A stretch of 64,000 bases of DNA from contig JASWJB010000052.1 in the NCBI GenBank assembly GCA_032433595.1, positions 1 to 64,000 of the forward strand, given 5' to 3'. The translations under genes were made by a program, and so were the position numbers. Under the pieces are notes generated by a model, which was not told the DNA's origin, made no database searches, and saw only the letters and a list, made by a program, of their open reading frames with translations. Positions 29,639 to 42,407 of this stretch are shown here, piece after piece. The stretch comes from Conoideocrella luteorostrata (lineage: Eukaryota > Ascomycota > Sordariomycetes > Hypocreales > Clavicipitaceae). Numbering within the stretch: the first letter of the stretch is position 1; every line of letters begins with the position of its first letter.

Positions 29639-32511
29639 AGAGCAAGATTGTTACGTCAACGACCCCGACCTGTACTCCTAGAATTGGTGGCGAGTATATG
29701 CTAGTAGTATGCGACAGGGCTTGTCCTGAGTACCGTAGAACGAATTCTCCAAACATCTCATGGTTCCATGATTTTTTTTCCCTTGTGATCACAGCTCTTG
29801 AACACCGAAAGGGCGGGTAAGTCTGATATTACACGTAAAATGTCATTTAACAATACTATGTCCCTCCCCCACGCAACTCTTCCTCTGCCGTGGATGTCTC
29901 GATTAATTTGTCAACGCCTTGCGTGCTCGTCCCAGTACACTATGTGGGGGCCCACAAACGCCTCCACAGAGATGAGCCGAGCGTCTAGGGCAATTTAAAT
30001 AGAAAGGAATGTCCAGGGATTTACCGTGTGCTTCGTCAGAGAAGTAACATTCCGGCGGCAGATCAGTACCACGTTAGTTCAGAGTGGTGGTGTAAAGGAG
30101 ATATGCAATGACGAGAAGGATCCATCCAATTGGCAATGAATTTTCATGCATGGTTATATAAACATGCAAGGTCTCGGGCTCGATAATGAAATTCTCTACA
30201 CTGCTCTCAGAACCTCTTTCAAAGAGTATTGCTATTGGGGCAGATAAAAATCTCTATTTGCGCAGATTTGTGTCTCATGTTTAGCTCACCTACCCCGCCC
30301 TAGTCACTATTGATTTCTGTAAGGAATGTTGCGTAGCATAGGCGTATATTCACAAACCACTAGCATTGTTGAAATTAATTGCAGAAGCACACAACATATA
30401 CACGGTGATACGTATAATAACACTATGAAACATATAAGGCTACTAGAATATAAAACTACTTAAATTAGGTTAATTATTATATTATTAGCAAATACTTGGG
30501 TTCTAAAGCATTACAATGTCTAGGTGTCTAAGCGACTTTCTCTTCCTAACCACAGATGCCCTTGATTTAGTTGTTTACTTCTGCCTCCTTTACCCGCGCC
30601 GGAATTCGCTGTCGCAGATTGATCGCACGGGATTGGGCTACAGCTGGGTCGGCCTTTAACTAGTGAGACATATCTGTAAGTAGAGATTTTTATCTTTGCG
30701 AACAGCAATACTTATTTTTCAAGTCAATACAACACGTCAAGCGCACAAAGAATGTAACGATAATGAGGGAACAAAAGCGATTTAGCCCTATGTGCGAAGC
30801 ATTCATGGCGCGCCCGTCCTTGCCCAAACAAATGTCACCGTTTCTATATCGCTCGCGACGGCTACATTCGCCAAGCGCAGATGGTGGCCTGGATCTTCTG
30901 GGTCTGCCAGATATACGAGCACCTCTCCTTGCCTCTCAGAAGCCCGTGACTGCCTGTCGCTGAGAGGCAAACTCCTCGGTCAGGAGATTTGTACAGCTTT
31001 TCTTTGGCAGCGAAACCGATCCGAAACCCTTCTGCTTGCTTCCTCACCAGCACTAAACGCCAGCACTGTACGCTGCAGTGGCGCTAGTTCCTTTGCAACC
31101 AAGCCTTTGAATGCAAGACAAAGAGGCGGCATCAGCTGATTGAATCGAAGTCCCGTAGTGCACTGACGTTACGATTGCGATTGCATTTGTTCAGTTTAAT
31201 ATCCGCTTCCAATGCCCTCCGTCTTGGTGAAAGCGGGAATGTCACGTGATATTTTCTGAGAAATGTCGCAATATCCTACAAAGAACCAGAAGTTACCTTA
31301 CAATAATGAACGTGAGACCTGTCTAACACTGGATAGATTAAATTCCACCCGGGTATATTATAGTGTCAGTCAAATTCTACCCTGCCTGGCGATACAATGC
31401 TTTGGCTTCAAAATTGTGTAGGCACAAGGTACATACCGCAGATGATCAGAGATGAGACACAAGTCTTATTTGTGACCCAGGTCCATGAAGTAGAGTCGTG
31501 CACTAAGTGCAGGCACCAAAGACACTCGCGGTAGTTATCAAAGCGTATTGCATCATTATTATACCATTATTGATACGCTGGATAGAAAACAGGTTATGTA
31601 CTAGAACCTTGAAATGTAATCCTGATGCGTATCACCACAGATGCTGAGTTGCCCGCTATTGAATGGTTGATGCTCTGGCCGGGCCTCTTTAAGCCGATTT
31701 CAATTCCATTAATTTGCTAGTTGGAAGCCAGCGTGTGCTGTGCCGCAGTTGTGCTGTCTTATGTTGACCTTTGTGCCAGACATTCGTTACGTTGCCGCCT
31801 ATGGAAGCGTATTTCTGGTCTCATATCTCCTATAAGTACATACTAACGGCTGGGAAAAGACGCTTGATAAATTTTGAGGAAACTCTGGTTACAATGGCCG
31901 TTTAAAAGCTTCAACTTGTCGGTTTCGCTTTTCGGGTATGTCTTGAAGACTTCAATATAAATAATAGTCATGTAACACTCTGCTTACTAATATGTAGTCG
32001 CAGCGTTTTATACGAACAGCTTAAATCAAAGTTTCTTCTCGCTCGTAGTGTATTTTGTGTTGGCTTCAGACTGAGAAAAATAACGCGAGTGGCGTCTTAA
32101 ACATTCCATATATCAGCTTTACCAATTAAAGTTCGAGTTGTCGCAAAATTTTAATGAGAGTCAGTCAGCTCTTCCCGACTAAGATCATGGTTGAGTAAAT
32201 CCTGAGACACAGTGTCAGGCTAACGATATTACTAGCATAACACAGGGAGTTCATTGGCATCGTAACATGAAAAACAACTTGATTCACTTTTGAAGGTCTC
32301 ACTATTCACCCATAAAACTGATCAATGCTGTCTGGAGTTACTCTAAAGGCTATTTATAGTAGGAGATGCATTTTTTTGTTGCTCTATAACCGTGAGTTTA
32401 GTCCAACAACCTGAACCTACTATTAAGAAAGCTACTTGCTTAGTTTCATGTTTTATTTTCCCGGGACTCGTTTACATCAACTTGCATATCATTAAAGTAT
32501 CGAACAGCAAC
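29639..32511. other. Gene-poor AT-rich region
   Basis: About 2.9 kb with no convincing gene. AT content is high at 30340-30520 and 31540-32450. Frames at 30763-31139 on both strands overlap and lack domains. No copy of the LTR-like or dispersed repeats recognised. Confidence 0.45.
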
Positions 32512-34585
32512 ATGGCATCCAATTGTAGTTACGATTGCTCCATTTCGGCGCAAAACAGGACTCTCCAGCCGTATAGCGACATTGCTGGCCCTGGTGTGCG
32601 TCACATTTTGCAACTATACAAAAACGCCCGTACTTACTATACTAAACCTTATCTAACTCTAAATAGGTAATTATTGGGTTCTTAGGAACTGCCTGGCTTG
32701 CCGTTTGTCTAGTCCTTGCCGACTATATCATCTCATTCGATCCTTATCAGAACCCTTTTCAGACTCAGCGACAAGCCAAAAATGATTTACGTCCATACAG
32801 GGCGAATCCAATTGATGTTATGGTAAAAAATCACATAAGATCAGTGAAGTCGTTATTTCGCAAAGTGCCATCTCACAACGATAGAAGATCTACGGCGAAT
32901 CCCATTAGACAGCGCAGAGTTTTTACCAAGGTAGGATTTATTCCAATTGCCTTTTTATTATGTGGAATTAACGTCTCTTTCGTGTCCAATAGTCTGTCCT
33001 TAGTATGTGTGATACACAGATTATGACAGGATTGGGCATCCTTATTTGTGGATTCGCAGACTTGAAATGTGGCATCTCGGCATACCACTTCTTATTGATA
33101 GTGCGAATTGCTTGGTTTTCGAACATTACCCACACCGCATGCCTGACAGTTCTACGTGGATATTTCCAAAATCGCCCCTCAGAGGGACGAATTAGAATTC
33201 TGTTAATGTGGTTGCTGGGAGCGGTGCTCCTTGTGGCCATGATGCCCACCATGTTCTTTAACTGGATACGTGACTATGAAAAAACAGGAAGCCTTCCAGG
33301 CTCATATGCAATATGCTATTTCAATACTTCTCGATCAATTGCATGGCATAATGGAGGGCAAGTGGAGCCGATTGCTTTTCTTTCAGACGCGCCAACGACT
33401 TTTTCTGGAACTTATGCCTTCCAATCTGTCTTGACAACTATGATCCTATTATTAGTCAATCTGACCAGCCGGACTATTAAACTATACAATACTCCGACGA
33501 GCGCTCTGAAGCGCTGGCGTGAAACATTGAGTTCCAAGTTCAAGTCTTTCGTATTGGATTCGGATCGGGGCTCACAACGAGGCGGCCTATCGAAACTGAA
33601 TGAGTTCGCACTACATTTGGCTTATCGGTTGCAGCTAGCCAGCCTATTGCTGTGTAGGCTATACATAGATCTATTTACTTCTACCCTTTTCGATGTCAGT
33701 TTTCAGCCTCTCGCAGCGCCATTTTTTCAGACTCGTGCGAATAGCTTGCTAAATATTAATTTCAAGGTATACTGGCTAGTTGTCTCGGCTTTTTATGGCA
33801 CAATAAGCCTTTTCGCGGTAAAGCGCTCATCTATTGTTGATGATAATACTTGGACTTTTGGGCAGATACTACCAGTTATTCTTCTGCTTGGACCACTGCT
33901 TATGCTGGTCGAGTTTGTCCGTGTTACCTTAAGAGGGCTGTCTTTGGATAAGACAACGGCCGTGCCTCCCGATCCTAGTATAATGGAAACGAATCTATCT
34001 GGACAACAGGATCGAGTTTTTATTTCCGCACAATGTGATAACGGACTCAGACGGTCACCTGTGAGTTCAGAAGTTTCGCCATCGAGGGACCAATCCCATG
34101 GACAGATTGTGGAGATGACAAATAGAGATTACTACAATCTTCAGGAATCTCCTTGGATGAGTCCTGTTATTCTACTTGTGTGCCTCTATACTGCCGCTAT
34201 AACAGGCTATTGCTTATTTAACATCTCATTCGATGAAAGTGTTGGGGAGTTGGCCTACAATACGTCTTTTATGGTTATTCCAGCACCATTGGCCAGCTAC
34301 TTTTGCATATGGAGTAGTTTGGCATTACAAGCTTGCTTCAGTAGCCGAATATATTTGTGGATGAATTGGTTGATAGGCTGTATTATATATGGTCTGTACA
34401 TATTAGGTATTCCGGCGTTGAATATCCCGATACCTTCATTTAAATTTGGAGAGGTTCCGATAAGCGGCACTACTTTTACTCTTTCTGTATTTATCATCGG
34501 CAGCAACGTCTTAGGTATCCTGTACTTGCTTTTTATGCGGTTATTCGTTAATAGGAAGATTTTGCGCGGGGATAATGTGGGATGA
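32512..34585 (+). CDS. Fungal multi-pass membrane protein of unknown function, about 646 aa
   Basis: Joined from 32512-32595, 32667-32930 and 32993-34585. The introns (71 and 62 bp) have GTGCGT and GTAGGA donors and ATAG acceptors; both are phase 0 and the CDS divides by three. Exon 1 gives a short Cys/Asn-rich extracellular start ending SDIAGPG, and exon 2 opens with the first membrane helix (VIIGFLGTAWLAVCLVL). Exon 3 starts SVLSMCDTQIMTGLGILICG, a hallmark of a large family of uncharacterised fungal integral membrane proteins. About ten hydrophobic segments can be counted, with a hydrophilic loop near residues 420-470. The Asn-rich start is probably luminal or extracellular. Function unknown. 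Confidence 0.8.
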
Positions 34586-36014
34586 GCACGCTTTAAATAG
34601 GTCATAAAACAATATTACGTTAGTAATATTCTCTTCCGCAGACCGTAGCCACTTCTAGCGTTAATTGTGCCATGATGTAATGGGAAATGATAATATGTGG
34701 GACTTCGCCCACTGTCACAAGCTGTGCCCGATGCTATGATCACGGTTTGTTAGGCTAGAGATTCGCCGAATTGAAGACCATTGGTTGCGTAATTAGTATA
34801 ATTTCGCCTAAGTTGCCGCTCTGCAATGTAGACTCGAAATCTCGAGGCAGGCCTCCAACGAGTCTCCTTTCTTCCCTAGCTTTTGGTGGACAATTGTATG
34901 GCACCAACACGCCGAACAAACTGCGGCTCAGCCCTGCACACCCACAAGGACTGGGGTTGCTTTTCGAGTGGAAACTAGCTATAAAAGGGGGATTTCATTC
35001 CACATAGGCAGTCATTATCATCGAATTCAACAAAATTTTGCTCTTGTCTTTGGAATCAAGCTGCTCCCCGAAGCCTCATATTCGTGGGGCAACTCGTTTT
35101 CCCGAGACTAGCAAGAGCGTTCGCTTACAACATCAAAAGAAGGACTGCTCAACCATTTGATCTCTAACAATTAAAACCCTATTTATCCGAGAAGCTATAT
35201 TCACGAATGGATTGATAGGAATCTTCCAAACTGAAAACGTTTGCGGCCTGACTACGAAGGTCTCAGCGGAACAAAGCCGTGCGATGGAATCATGGCAACC
35301 ACGAATGCGATATTACGAATTGAAGATATTGAGTCATTTGATCTAGTGGGTATGTTTTGGGGGATCTCCTTATATTAACGGTTGGGTTTGAGTTTTGAGC
35401 TAACTGAATAAACGCAATGAGATGTTTCTTGACATTACTCTGGAGTTCTAGAGAGCTCTAATACGGCCTTATGATTAATTATGGTCCTAATGGACTTTTT
35501 GATAAGGTTCAATCTTGTCACAAGACATTATTACACACTAGAAGCTCCCCGGTTAGGAGACACTACATTACGATCTGCACGATCTTGCAATTGGCCTTGT
35601 CAGCTTTATGCTGCCTTGTATTTTTTGTTGAACTTCCGTGATTGCGAAGCAAATCCTCTTCACTCTTGGAGAAAATATTCCAAGCATTGGCTTTGCTGAG
35701 GTCAATCTGAACCTTCGTCTTATAGTACTTTTGGTCTATGCTCGCTAGACAGATGTTGCAGGACGTCGACAACGGTTTATCTGAGAAAGAATAAAAGTAC
35801 ACTACTAGTGACTGAACAGTAAGAGCTGCTTTAAGCTTACGTATATCTTATACAGACAGAGAATATAAATATGTATTCTTCAAGTTAAAGATTCAACAAG
35901 TATATGCAGAAAGTGCCACTTGCATACCAGATAAGAAGAAATATAAAGCGTAGCCGTCTGCTACGACCCAAATAGCTACATACAAATGAGTGAGACAACT
36001 ACTGTCCAATAATT
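34586..36014. other. Intergenic region
   Basis: No convincing gene. AT-rich with short frames; the last 150 bp form the 3' flank of the minus-strand sugar porter. Confidence 0.4.
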
Positions 36015-37992
36015 TTACAACTTCTCTACATGACTCCCCACAACATCTGCTTTATCCGTCACACCTCTGCCCTCCAACAGGGCCGTCAAGCCGACTTCCC
36101 TTTGGGCCTCGCACAGCAGCTGTGCGTCCCTCTCGCCGGTATTGCTCTTAAAAACCCTGTCCATTTCTTCCAGTGTAGCGTTTTTTGTCTCGGGCAAAAA
36201 GAACCACACCCAAAAGATACCTGCTGTCAGGAAGACCGCGAAGAAGATGTACGTGCCCCACTCCCAGGCTTCCAGCATGGGCGGCACGAAGAAGGCAATG
36301 GCAAAGTTGTTGAGCCAGTTGCTGGACGCGCCGATAGAAGCGCCTTTGGCGCGGATGGACAGAGGGAAGATTTCCGAGACAAGTGTCCACGAGACGGGGC
36401 CCCAGGTGGCGCCAAAGCCGGCAATGTACACCCAGATGAGGGCTGCGGTAACGTCAGTAAAACTATTGCAGGATTCGAAATGTTGCTATTTACTCACCAA
36501 CTGAAACCCAGCCTGCGGCGACATGATTTGGCCAATCGTGGCGGAATTTGGCAACGATGATGCCCACAATTACCATGCTGATGCCCATAACGATGGATCC
36601 AACGAGGAGCATGGGCTTTCGGCCGACGCGGTCAATGATCAACTATGTGCACGTCAATACACAGTCCCTCTGCTGTTTTATAAAAAGTTTTGAGGTTTCG
36701 TTTCATGAACTAACCATGGCAGGGATTGTACTGATGAGAAACACCACGCCAGTTACGCCGGTCGCAAGTAGCGCGATAGTGCCCCCAGTTAGTCCCAGAC
36801 TCTGAAATATATTTGTAGCGTAGTAAATAACTGCATTTCTCTGGTCAGTCTTTTGGTCCCGAACAAGTCAAATAAGGCCACTTACTAGCGTCGATTCCAC
36901 TCCACTGTTGCCAAAACATCACCAACCAAGCGGTCGCAACTCGTTTAAAGTTATCCTTCGTCCGGACACAGTTAATGTACTGTGCAATTTGCTCGCGGAA
37001 GGCACTCTTGCTGCCTTCCTCGGCCATGCGGGGGAATTCTCGCGCAAAGGCCTTCTTCTCAAAGACGGATTCAGCCTTGATCTCAAGGTATTCGACCTGA
37101 ACAAGTTCGTGGTCGATTGGCAGCTTCCTCATCCAAGCGAGCGTGGACTTGGCCTCCTCATCACGACCGACCTTGACGAGCCATCGTGGAGAGAAGGGCA
37201 TGAACCAAATGCCCACGGCGAGAGCGACGGCGGGTATTCCTTGGATGATTGAGGGTAACTGCCACGCCAGGTTGGACTGAGAATCACCCGTTCCGCCAAT
37301 GTAATTGCTTCCGTAGCCAATCCAGAAGGAAAACATGATACCTAAGATAGTGGCGAACTGATAGAAGGACACCAAAAAGCCTCGCATTTCAGGGGCAGAG
37401 AGTTCGGCGTTGTATAGAGGACCAACGCCGCTAAACAGACCAACGCCGAGGCCAGTAAAAAACCGACCTGCGTACAGCAACGCAGGCATGCCCTCGCGTG
37501 CACCAACGTACAAATAACTCCCCAGAATGACCCAGCAGCACGCAAAAAACATGGTGTACTTTCTGGAAATTAGTTCACCCAGCACACCCGCTGACAGTGA
37601 GCCAATAATGCCCCCGAGCTGCAAGATGGACGTGAGCCAGCCGGTCGCCGAAGATGATTGCACAACAGAAGGAAAGTTCTTGATGAAGCGCGTCATGACG
37701 AGTGACTGTCCCAGGACGCCTTGCTGATAGCCATACTCGAAACCGCCGAGCCTATAAAATGTCAATCCAGGTTTATTTACAGGTTTATTAACTTGGTTAA
37801 AAGGTGGCCCGAGGAGGGAATTGGCAATCAAACATACGAGGCAAAAAAAGCGATAAAGATGACCTTGGGGTTCGACCGAATAGATTCCCACATGCCCTTT
37901 TTGCCGGCAAGAACTCGCTGCGCAGGCTCGAGTGGCACATTAGCCGGGGCTGACTCTGTATCCGAAGACATTGCTGTAGCTGGTACACCCAT
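36015..37992 (-). CDS. MFS sugar porter, five exons, 569 aa
   Basis: Joined on the minus strand from 37992-37838, 37751-36886, 36830-36715, 36642-36498 and 36442-36015. The introns are 86, 55, 72 and 55 bp, all GT..AG; the sum of exons is 1710 nt. After a cytosolic start come a first-helix segment (IFIAFFASLGGFEYGYQQG), GRFFTGLGVG, a PFSPRWL loop before the long central loop, WQQWSGIDAIIYYATNIF, VGRKPM, GPVSWTLVSEIFPL and the final PETKNATLEEMD. These are the signatures of the sugar transporter (TC 2.A.1.1) family in the plasma membrane. The substrate is not determinable. It is divergent, 1.3 kb from a fungal regulator, which may control it. Confidence 0.9.
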
Positions 37993-39310
37993 TCTGGGAT
38001 GCTGTTGGTAAGATCACAAGTACTGCACGGCAGACCAGCTTCAACAAACAAATTTTGGCCGCACTCCGAGTTTATATACTGTTTTCTCCCATGTATGCAA
38101 CGGCGCCCCAGATTTTTCTCCCCCATACACCTCCATGTTTTGAGTCAGTCACCCCATGGCACAGCAATACTAATTCGGAGACCAGGATAGCAACAAGTGT
38201 GGAACTTCGCGCCAAATTCCCATCATGCGTAGGCTACGGACCCCATTTAAGGAAAGTCTCAGTCGCAAGCCTCGTTTGGGGTGGATACCACCGGAGCGTG
38301 GGGAACTGGACCGCGGCCTAAGTTCTGGATGGAAGGGGGCGCCGTGATACTCTAGAAGGGCGGATGAACTGCTTGTTTGGGAAAACGGTCCCTGTATTTC
38401 GGAGAGCAGGATTTTGACGATCCAGACTACGCGAGATGATGGAGTCCAGGCAAGTCTTCAGATCACACGGTGTGCAGAACAGGCGATATCAGTATTGGCA
38501 TTGGCTAGGACATCTTCGTAGGCAGCGAAAATCAGCACAGATGGCGGATGAGCGTCAGGCGGCCGGCGTAAGGAAGAGCGGTTGGCGGGGGTGACTGAAT
38601 GCGAGCCTTGCAGAAATAACGGACTTGACGTGCGCAACAGGCAATTCGATGCATGTCCGCATCAGGAATACTTTCCTACGACAACGTTCCACTACTTCTA
38701 TTTACCGACGCAGTTTTCTCTAGTGCCGCAGCATCAAAGCTTTTGCCGTCGCCTGACTTCAGCCGTTTTTTTTTTGGTGGATTTTTTTCCCGCGGCCACG
38801 CCAAATACCCCACAAGTAAGTGTCAACGGCATGAAATGTGAAATGAAACTCTCACGAGGCAGGTGGAGCCCCGCGTTCCGCGTGGGGCTGACCGTCGCTG
38901 TTCCTCAATTTTTCTCCCCTTCTACTGTTTCCCCGTGGGCAACCACGTTGATCAGTGAATGAGGAGCAGCCCTTCCGTTGATTCTCGCAGCGGATTGTAC
39001 ATCAGAGGTATGCAGATTCCAACTTTACATCTTTACATCTTTAACATGACATCAGCCCCGATCGGTCTCGGCATTGTCGAGTCTAACACTCTGCGTGACA
39101 TCTAGCCGCAGCTGGAATTGCCGTGAGGCGAAACCCACTGCCTTCCTTTGCGGCCGCGAAATTTTCAGCAGGCATAAAGATCTTTGTCCGATCAAAGTGT
39201 CTGGCAGGTTGAGATTCCATGTCCTTATGACTGAGCCGCCATCACACGGCTAGAGGTGATATGTAGACCGACCAACCAGGCATTTTTAATGCCCGCTACA
39301 AGCAATTAGA
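37993..39310. promoter_or_regulatory. Divergent intergenic region between sugar porter and regulator
   Basis: A 1.3-kb region between two divergently transcribed genes, without a convincing gene of its own. It includes long pyrimidine and T runs (38760-38790). No specific operator could be assigned. Confidence 0.35.
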
Positions 39311-40735
39311 ATGGCCGATCATCGCGATCCACCCCAATTCCTCTCGCCAGGCTCGACATCCACTGCGGACGACTACTCAGCCAACCCACGCTTCATCGAA
39401 CTCCAGGAAGAGCTTCGGTGCGTTTTATTCGCAGGTGTTTCCAGCCACGACCCTAGCAAGAACGTGACACCGGAACCGGCGCCCGACGAATTACGCCAGG
39501 ACCGTATTGAACCTCCCGAACCCAGCCTCGACTTTGTTAGGGTAGACATACCCAAGATCAAACTGATTCAGTACTTCAAAAACTGGATCGTCGAATGTGC
39601 GCCCTACCTTGATAAGTTCGACGATGAGCGCCATTTCGGCATTCACGTGCCCATTATGGCCCAGCGATCGCCGCCGCTGTTCTATGCCGTGCTTGCATTC
39701 TCGGCCCGCCAAATCGAGCGCAAGGCACTTCTAGAAAAGAGCTACGACAGCTTAGAGCTGTACCAGGAATCGATCAGGCTGCTCGCGCCGGGACTACAGG
39801 CCAAGGACCCAAACATGCTTGTGACGGCGTGTATTCTCGCTGTGTTGGAACTCATGTCCGGTAGTCCCCGTAACTGGCGAAGACATATTGAGGGCTGCGC
39901 AACACTGTTCGAATTTTTCGAAATCACCGGCTTCTCAGGAGGTCTACTTCAGGCAGTGTTTTGGTGCTACGCCCGCATGGAACTCTGTGGGGTCATCATC
40001 TCCGAGGGCACGGAGAGCACGGTGCTGCCACTGAGCAAGTGGATTCCTCCGCTGCCGGTGGGCGTAGTGACCAACGATGAGGCAGACGACTTTGCAAACA
40101 GTGTGTTTCATCAGAGCGGTAGGCAAAACGCCGGTGTGCATGCCAATTGGTCGGTGTACTTGTGCGCCAAATCCTGCGATTTGATCTACAGGCGCACGCG
40201 GGTTTTGGAGCTCCAGGAACCCGACGAATCAGACACGCGACCATTTGAGCAGCAATGGACGAGGCTGTGGAGCGATTTGCAGTTCTGGTTGGAATCAAGA
40301 CCGTGGTCCATGCTGCCAACCGCTACGACACCTCCCGCTGAGTATCCTCAGGATCAGGTCTTTCCCACCATCCTATTCTCGAATTATCCCGCCATCTCAT
40401 CCAATCAGATGTATCATGCAGCCTGTATTCTGATGCTGGAGTCGCGGCCACCCTCGGTACAGCTGCCATCTCCCCAGAGCTCGCCCATCTGGCATGCCAG
40501 GAGGGTATGTGGCATCTCATATACAAACCCTCATAAGGCGAGCTTGATCAATGCCATTCAGCCGCTCTATTTGGCAGGCAGACTTTTGACCCATCCGAGC
40601 GAGCAGTTGCAGGTGGCGAGACTATTTAGAATCATTGATCGGACAACCGGGTGGGGAGCCCTTTGGAGATTAAGAGACTTGGAAGCGGAGTGGGGGTATA
40701 AACCGGGAGAGATATCAGGGAGGATGAATGCATGA
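39311..40735 (+). CDS. Fungal_trans_2-type regulatory protein without zinc cluster, 474 aa
   Basis: Intronless. From about residue 75 on it follows the middle homology region of fungal transcription factors (IPKIKLIQYFKNWIVECAPYLD, FYAVLAFSARQIER, LVTACILAVLELMSG, WRRHIEGCATLF, QAVFWCYARMELCG), as in the ARCA-like Fungal_trans_2 group. No Zn(II)2Cys6 motif is present in this frame, nor can I find one in the preceding 700 bp, so it may act without its own DNA-binding domain or a 5' exon may be missed. Its divergent placement next to the sugar porter suggests pathway-specific control, which is inference. Confidence 0.8.
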   Translation: MADHRDPPQFLSPGSTSTADDYSANPRFIELQEELRCVLFAGVSSHDPSKNVTPEPAPDELRQDRIEPPEPSLDFVRVDIPKIKLIQYFKNWIVECAPYLDKFDDERHFGIHVPIMAQRSPPLFYAVLAFSARQIERKALLEKSYDSLELYQESIRLLAPGLQAKDPNMLVTACILAVLELMSGSPRNWRRHIEGCATLFEFFEITGFSGGLLQAVFWCYARMELCGVIISEGTESTVLPLSKWIPPLPVGVVTNDEADDFANSVFHQSGRQNAGVHANWSVYLCAKSCDLIYRRTRVLELQEPDESDTRPFEQQWTRLWSDLQFWLESRPWSMLPTATTPPAEYPQDQVFPTILFSNYPAISSNQMYHAACILMLESRPPSVQLPSPQSSPIWHARRVCGISYTNPHKASLINAIQPLYLAGRLLTHPSEQLQVARLFRIIDRTTGWGALWRLRDLEAEWGYKPGEISGRMNA

Positions 40736-41461
40736 TCTCATGACAGTTTGTTATTGATCAAAATCACACACACGACATGTCACTCCCAGCGGCAGGAGAC
40801 TGCTGCAGGGCGGTTCGGACGGCTTGAAGGGAATCGGCATTCATGTGGTTCTTCCTATTTAGGAGATAGTAAAGGATATCCGGTCTTCCAGCACTAAGGC
40901 TATATTTGATCAAATAGTTCAGCAGCTTCATAGTTTATTTTCTGAAGTAGGCGCTTTTATTCCAAGTTGTAAACATAAAAGGTCCATCTAAGCGATTTAT
41001 AAGCAGAGATAAATTATAGAGGCGAAAATCGACTAAGGGTTTCAACTAAGCTCCAGGATTTAAGTCCCTCTTATTCGTCAAGTTCGGTCAAGACCAGACA
41101 TTTAAGGGGCCATTCTCCCCGGTTCTAGAGTGTGTGCGACAGCCGGCGCACAATAGATAGTGATTGATTACAACTACCGCAGTGAATCTTTTACGTCTTT
41201 CGAGTTGATTGGCATCTTAGTGCTAGTGAGCAGTACCAAAGTGTACGGCAAGCATCTAATTTGAACCGCACACCTACACGTACCCAGCATAGATCAAGGT
41301 ACACCAACACAACGCAAGCATCCTAACACTCGAGATAAGGAAAATCGTCTAGAACGGCGGCATGCTTCCATAACGCTACATCAGCTGTTTCCGCATGACA
41401 CCATCTTCGTAAATAAGCTGCGCAACAGTCCTACCGGTAGAACGACTCTCGAAATCGCCTA

Positions 41462-41540
41462 TCACAGGAAAATATGAGCCTATTTGAGTGTCATAACTAC
41501 ACATGAAAAGTGGCCTCTGGCTACGCCATTTTTTGTGTGA
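41462..41540 (+). repeat. Short dispersed repeat with terminal palindrome, copy a
   Basis: CACAGGAAAATA.GAGCCTATTTGAG..GTCAT...TGAAAAGTGGCCT.TG.CTACGC.ATTTTTTGTG is shared with 60103-60182. The segment GAAAAGTGGC...GCCATTTTTTG is a near-palindrome. A shorter related copy lies at 53984-54025 on the minus strand. Confidence 0.75.
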
Positions 41541-42264
41541 CAACGCCTGGTGGGATGCCCCCCCGCAGAAAGTATGCCCCTACTCGGTGAGTACGCGGTA
41601 ACCAAGTATGCAGGTGTGGCACGCCGTGGTTTACGCAGGCGCTCACCAATTGTACGGAGTACAGAGACGAGAATAATTACGTGATGTTAGGTGCCTCCAT
41701 GTATTGACAATTCATTGTCAACACATTCGTTATTATGTCTCGAGCCCAAGGAAAATATATCGCCAGTACGCCCGAGTACCGGGTGGAATCAAGGTTAAGA
41801 CAACAAGCACTAGCCTACGATGCCACCGTGCAGTGTGAGCGTGAGTGTTCTCATGATGCAGTGATGATGCGCTGCAAGATCATGTATTTGAGTTTCAGAA
41901 CGCCGGTCCAGTTATTTTGCCATGATGAATATACTCCTGATACTCGGACGTACTGGCAATATCTTGTCCTTGGATGCTGGATGTGTTAGCAATGAATTAT
42001 CAATGAATCGGGGTACCTAAAGGAGGTAATGCTGGAGGAAGTTGGTTGCAGCGCCCATACGGGCTTATTAAATAGCTAAGTTGAGCGAACTAAAATAAAG
42101 CGGAGCATCCTCCCTCAGATTGTGTAAACTCGCTCAACGCTCGCTCTCGCGCCGTGCATTCGATGTTGGTGCCTAGCGCGGCACCGTGGGTGAGAAGCCA
42201 CCCACCAAACAACACGGACTGGCCAAAGTCGCACGCCTGCCTCCTAGGCGTTGGTGCCACACAC

Positions 42265-42303
42265 AGCACCCGCAGATAGCACCCGCAGATAGCACCCGCA
42301 GAT
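42265..42303. repeat. 13-bp tandem repeat, three exact units
   Basis: Three copies of AGCACCCGCAGAT just upstream of the Mrs2-type gene, within its probable promoter or 5'UTR. Confidence 0.9.
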
Positions 42304-42407
42304 CCCTACAGAACACACATTGCTCAGCGTCGCCTTTCCATCCAGTACATTCTCGACCCAACGCTTGCTCATTCGATTCCATACATCGGGCTCGCAAGCA
42401 GAGGGCA

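Larger units (their letters stand above)
40736..42407. other. Intergenic region with a short dispersed repeat copy
   Basis: No convincing gene; the 84-codon frame at 41735-41989 has no domain. It includes one copy of an approximately 80-bp repeat (41462-41540), a TACGGAGTA 9-mer near 41653, and a 13-bp minisatellite at 42265-42303. Confidence 0.4.

Noticed and set aside
32392..32511. Upstream extension of the membrane-protein gene to an earlier start
   Set aside because: The extended frame begins with a non-ATG codon and adds an atypical segment; the ATG at 32512 gives the start usual for the family.
38582..38962. Frame with CEPC near the regulator, considered as a zinc-cluster exon
   Set aside because: The cysteine spacing does not match Zn(II)2Cys6 and no splice path joins it to 39311.
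42186..42407. N-terminal extension of the Mrs2-type protein from an earlier in-frame ATG
   Set aside because: The extension is Pro/Ser-rich and covers the 13-bp minisatellite, while the ATG at 42408 starts a good mitochondrial presequence.
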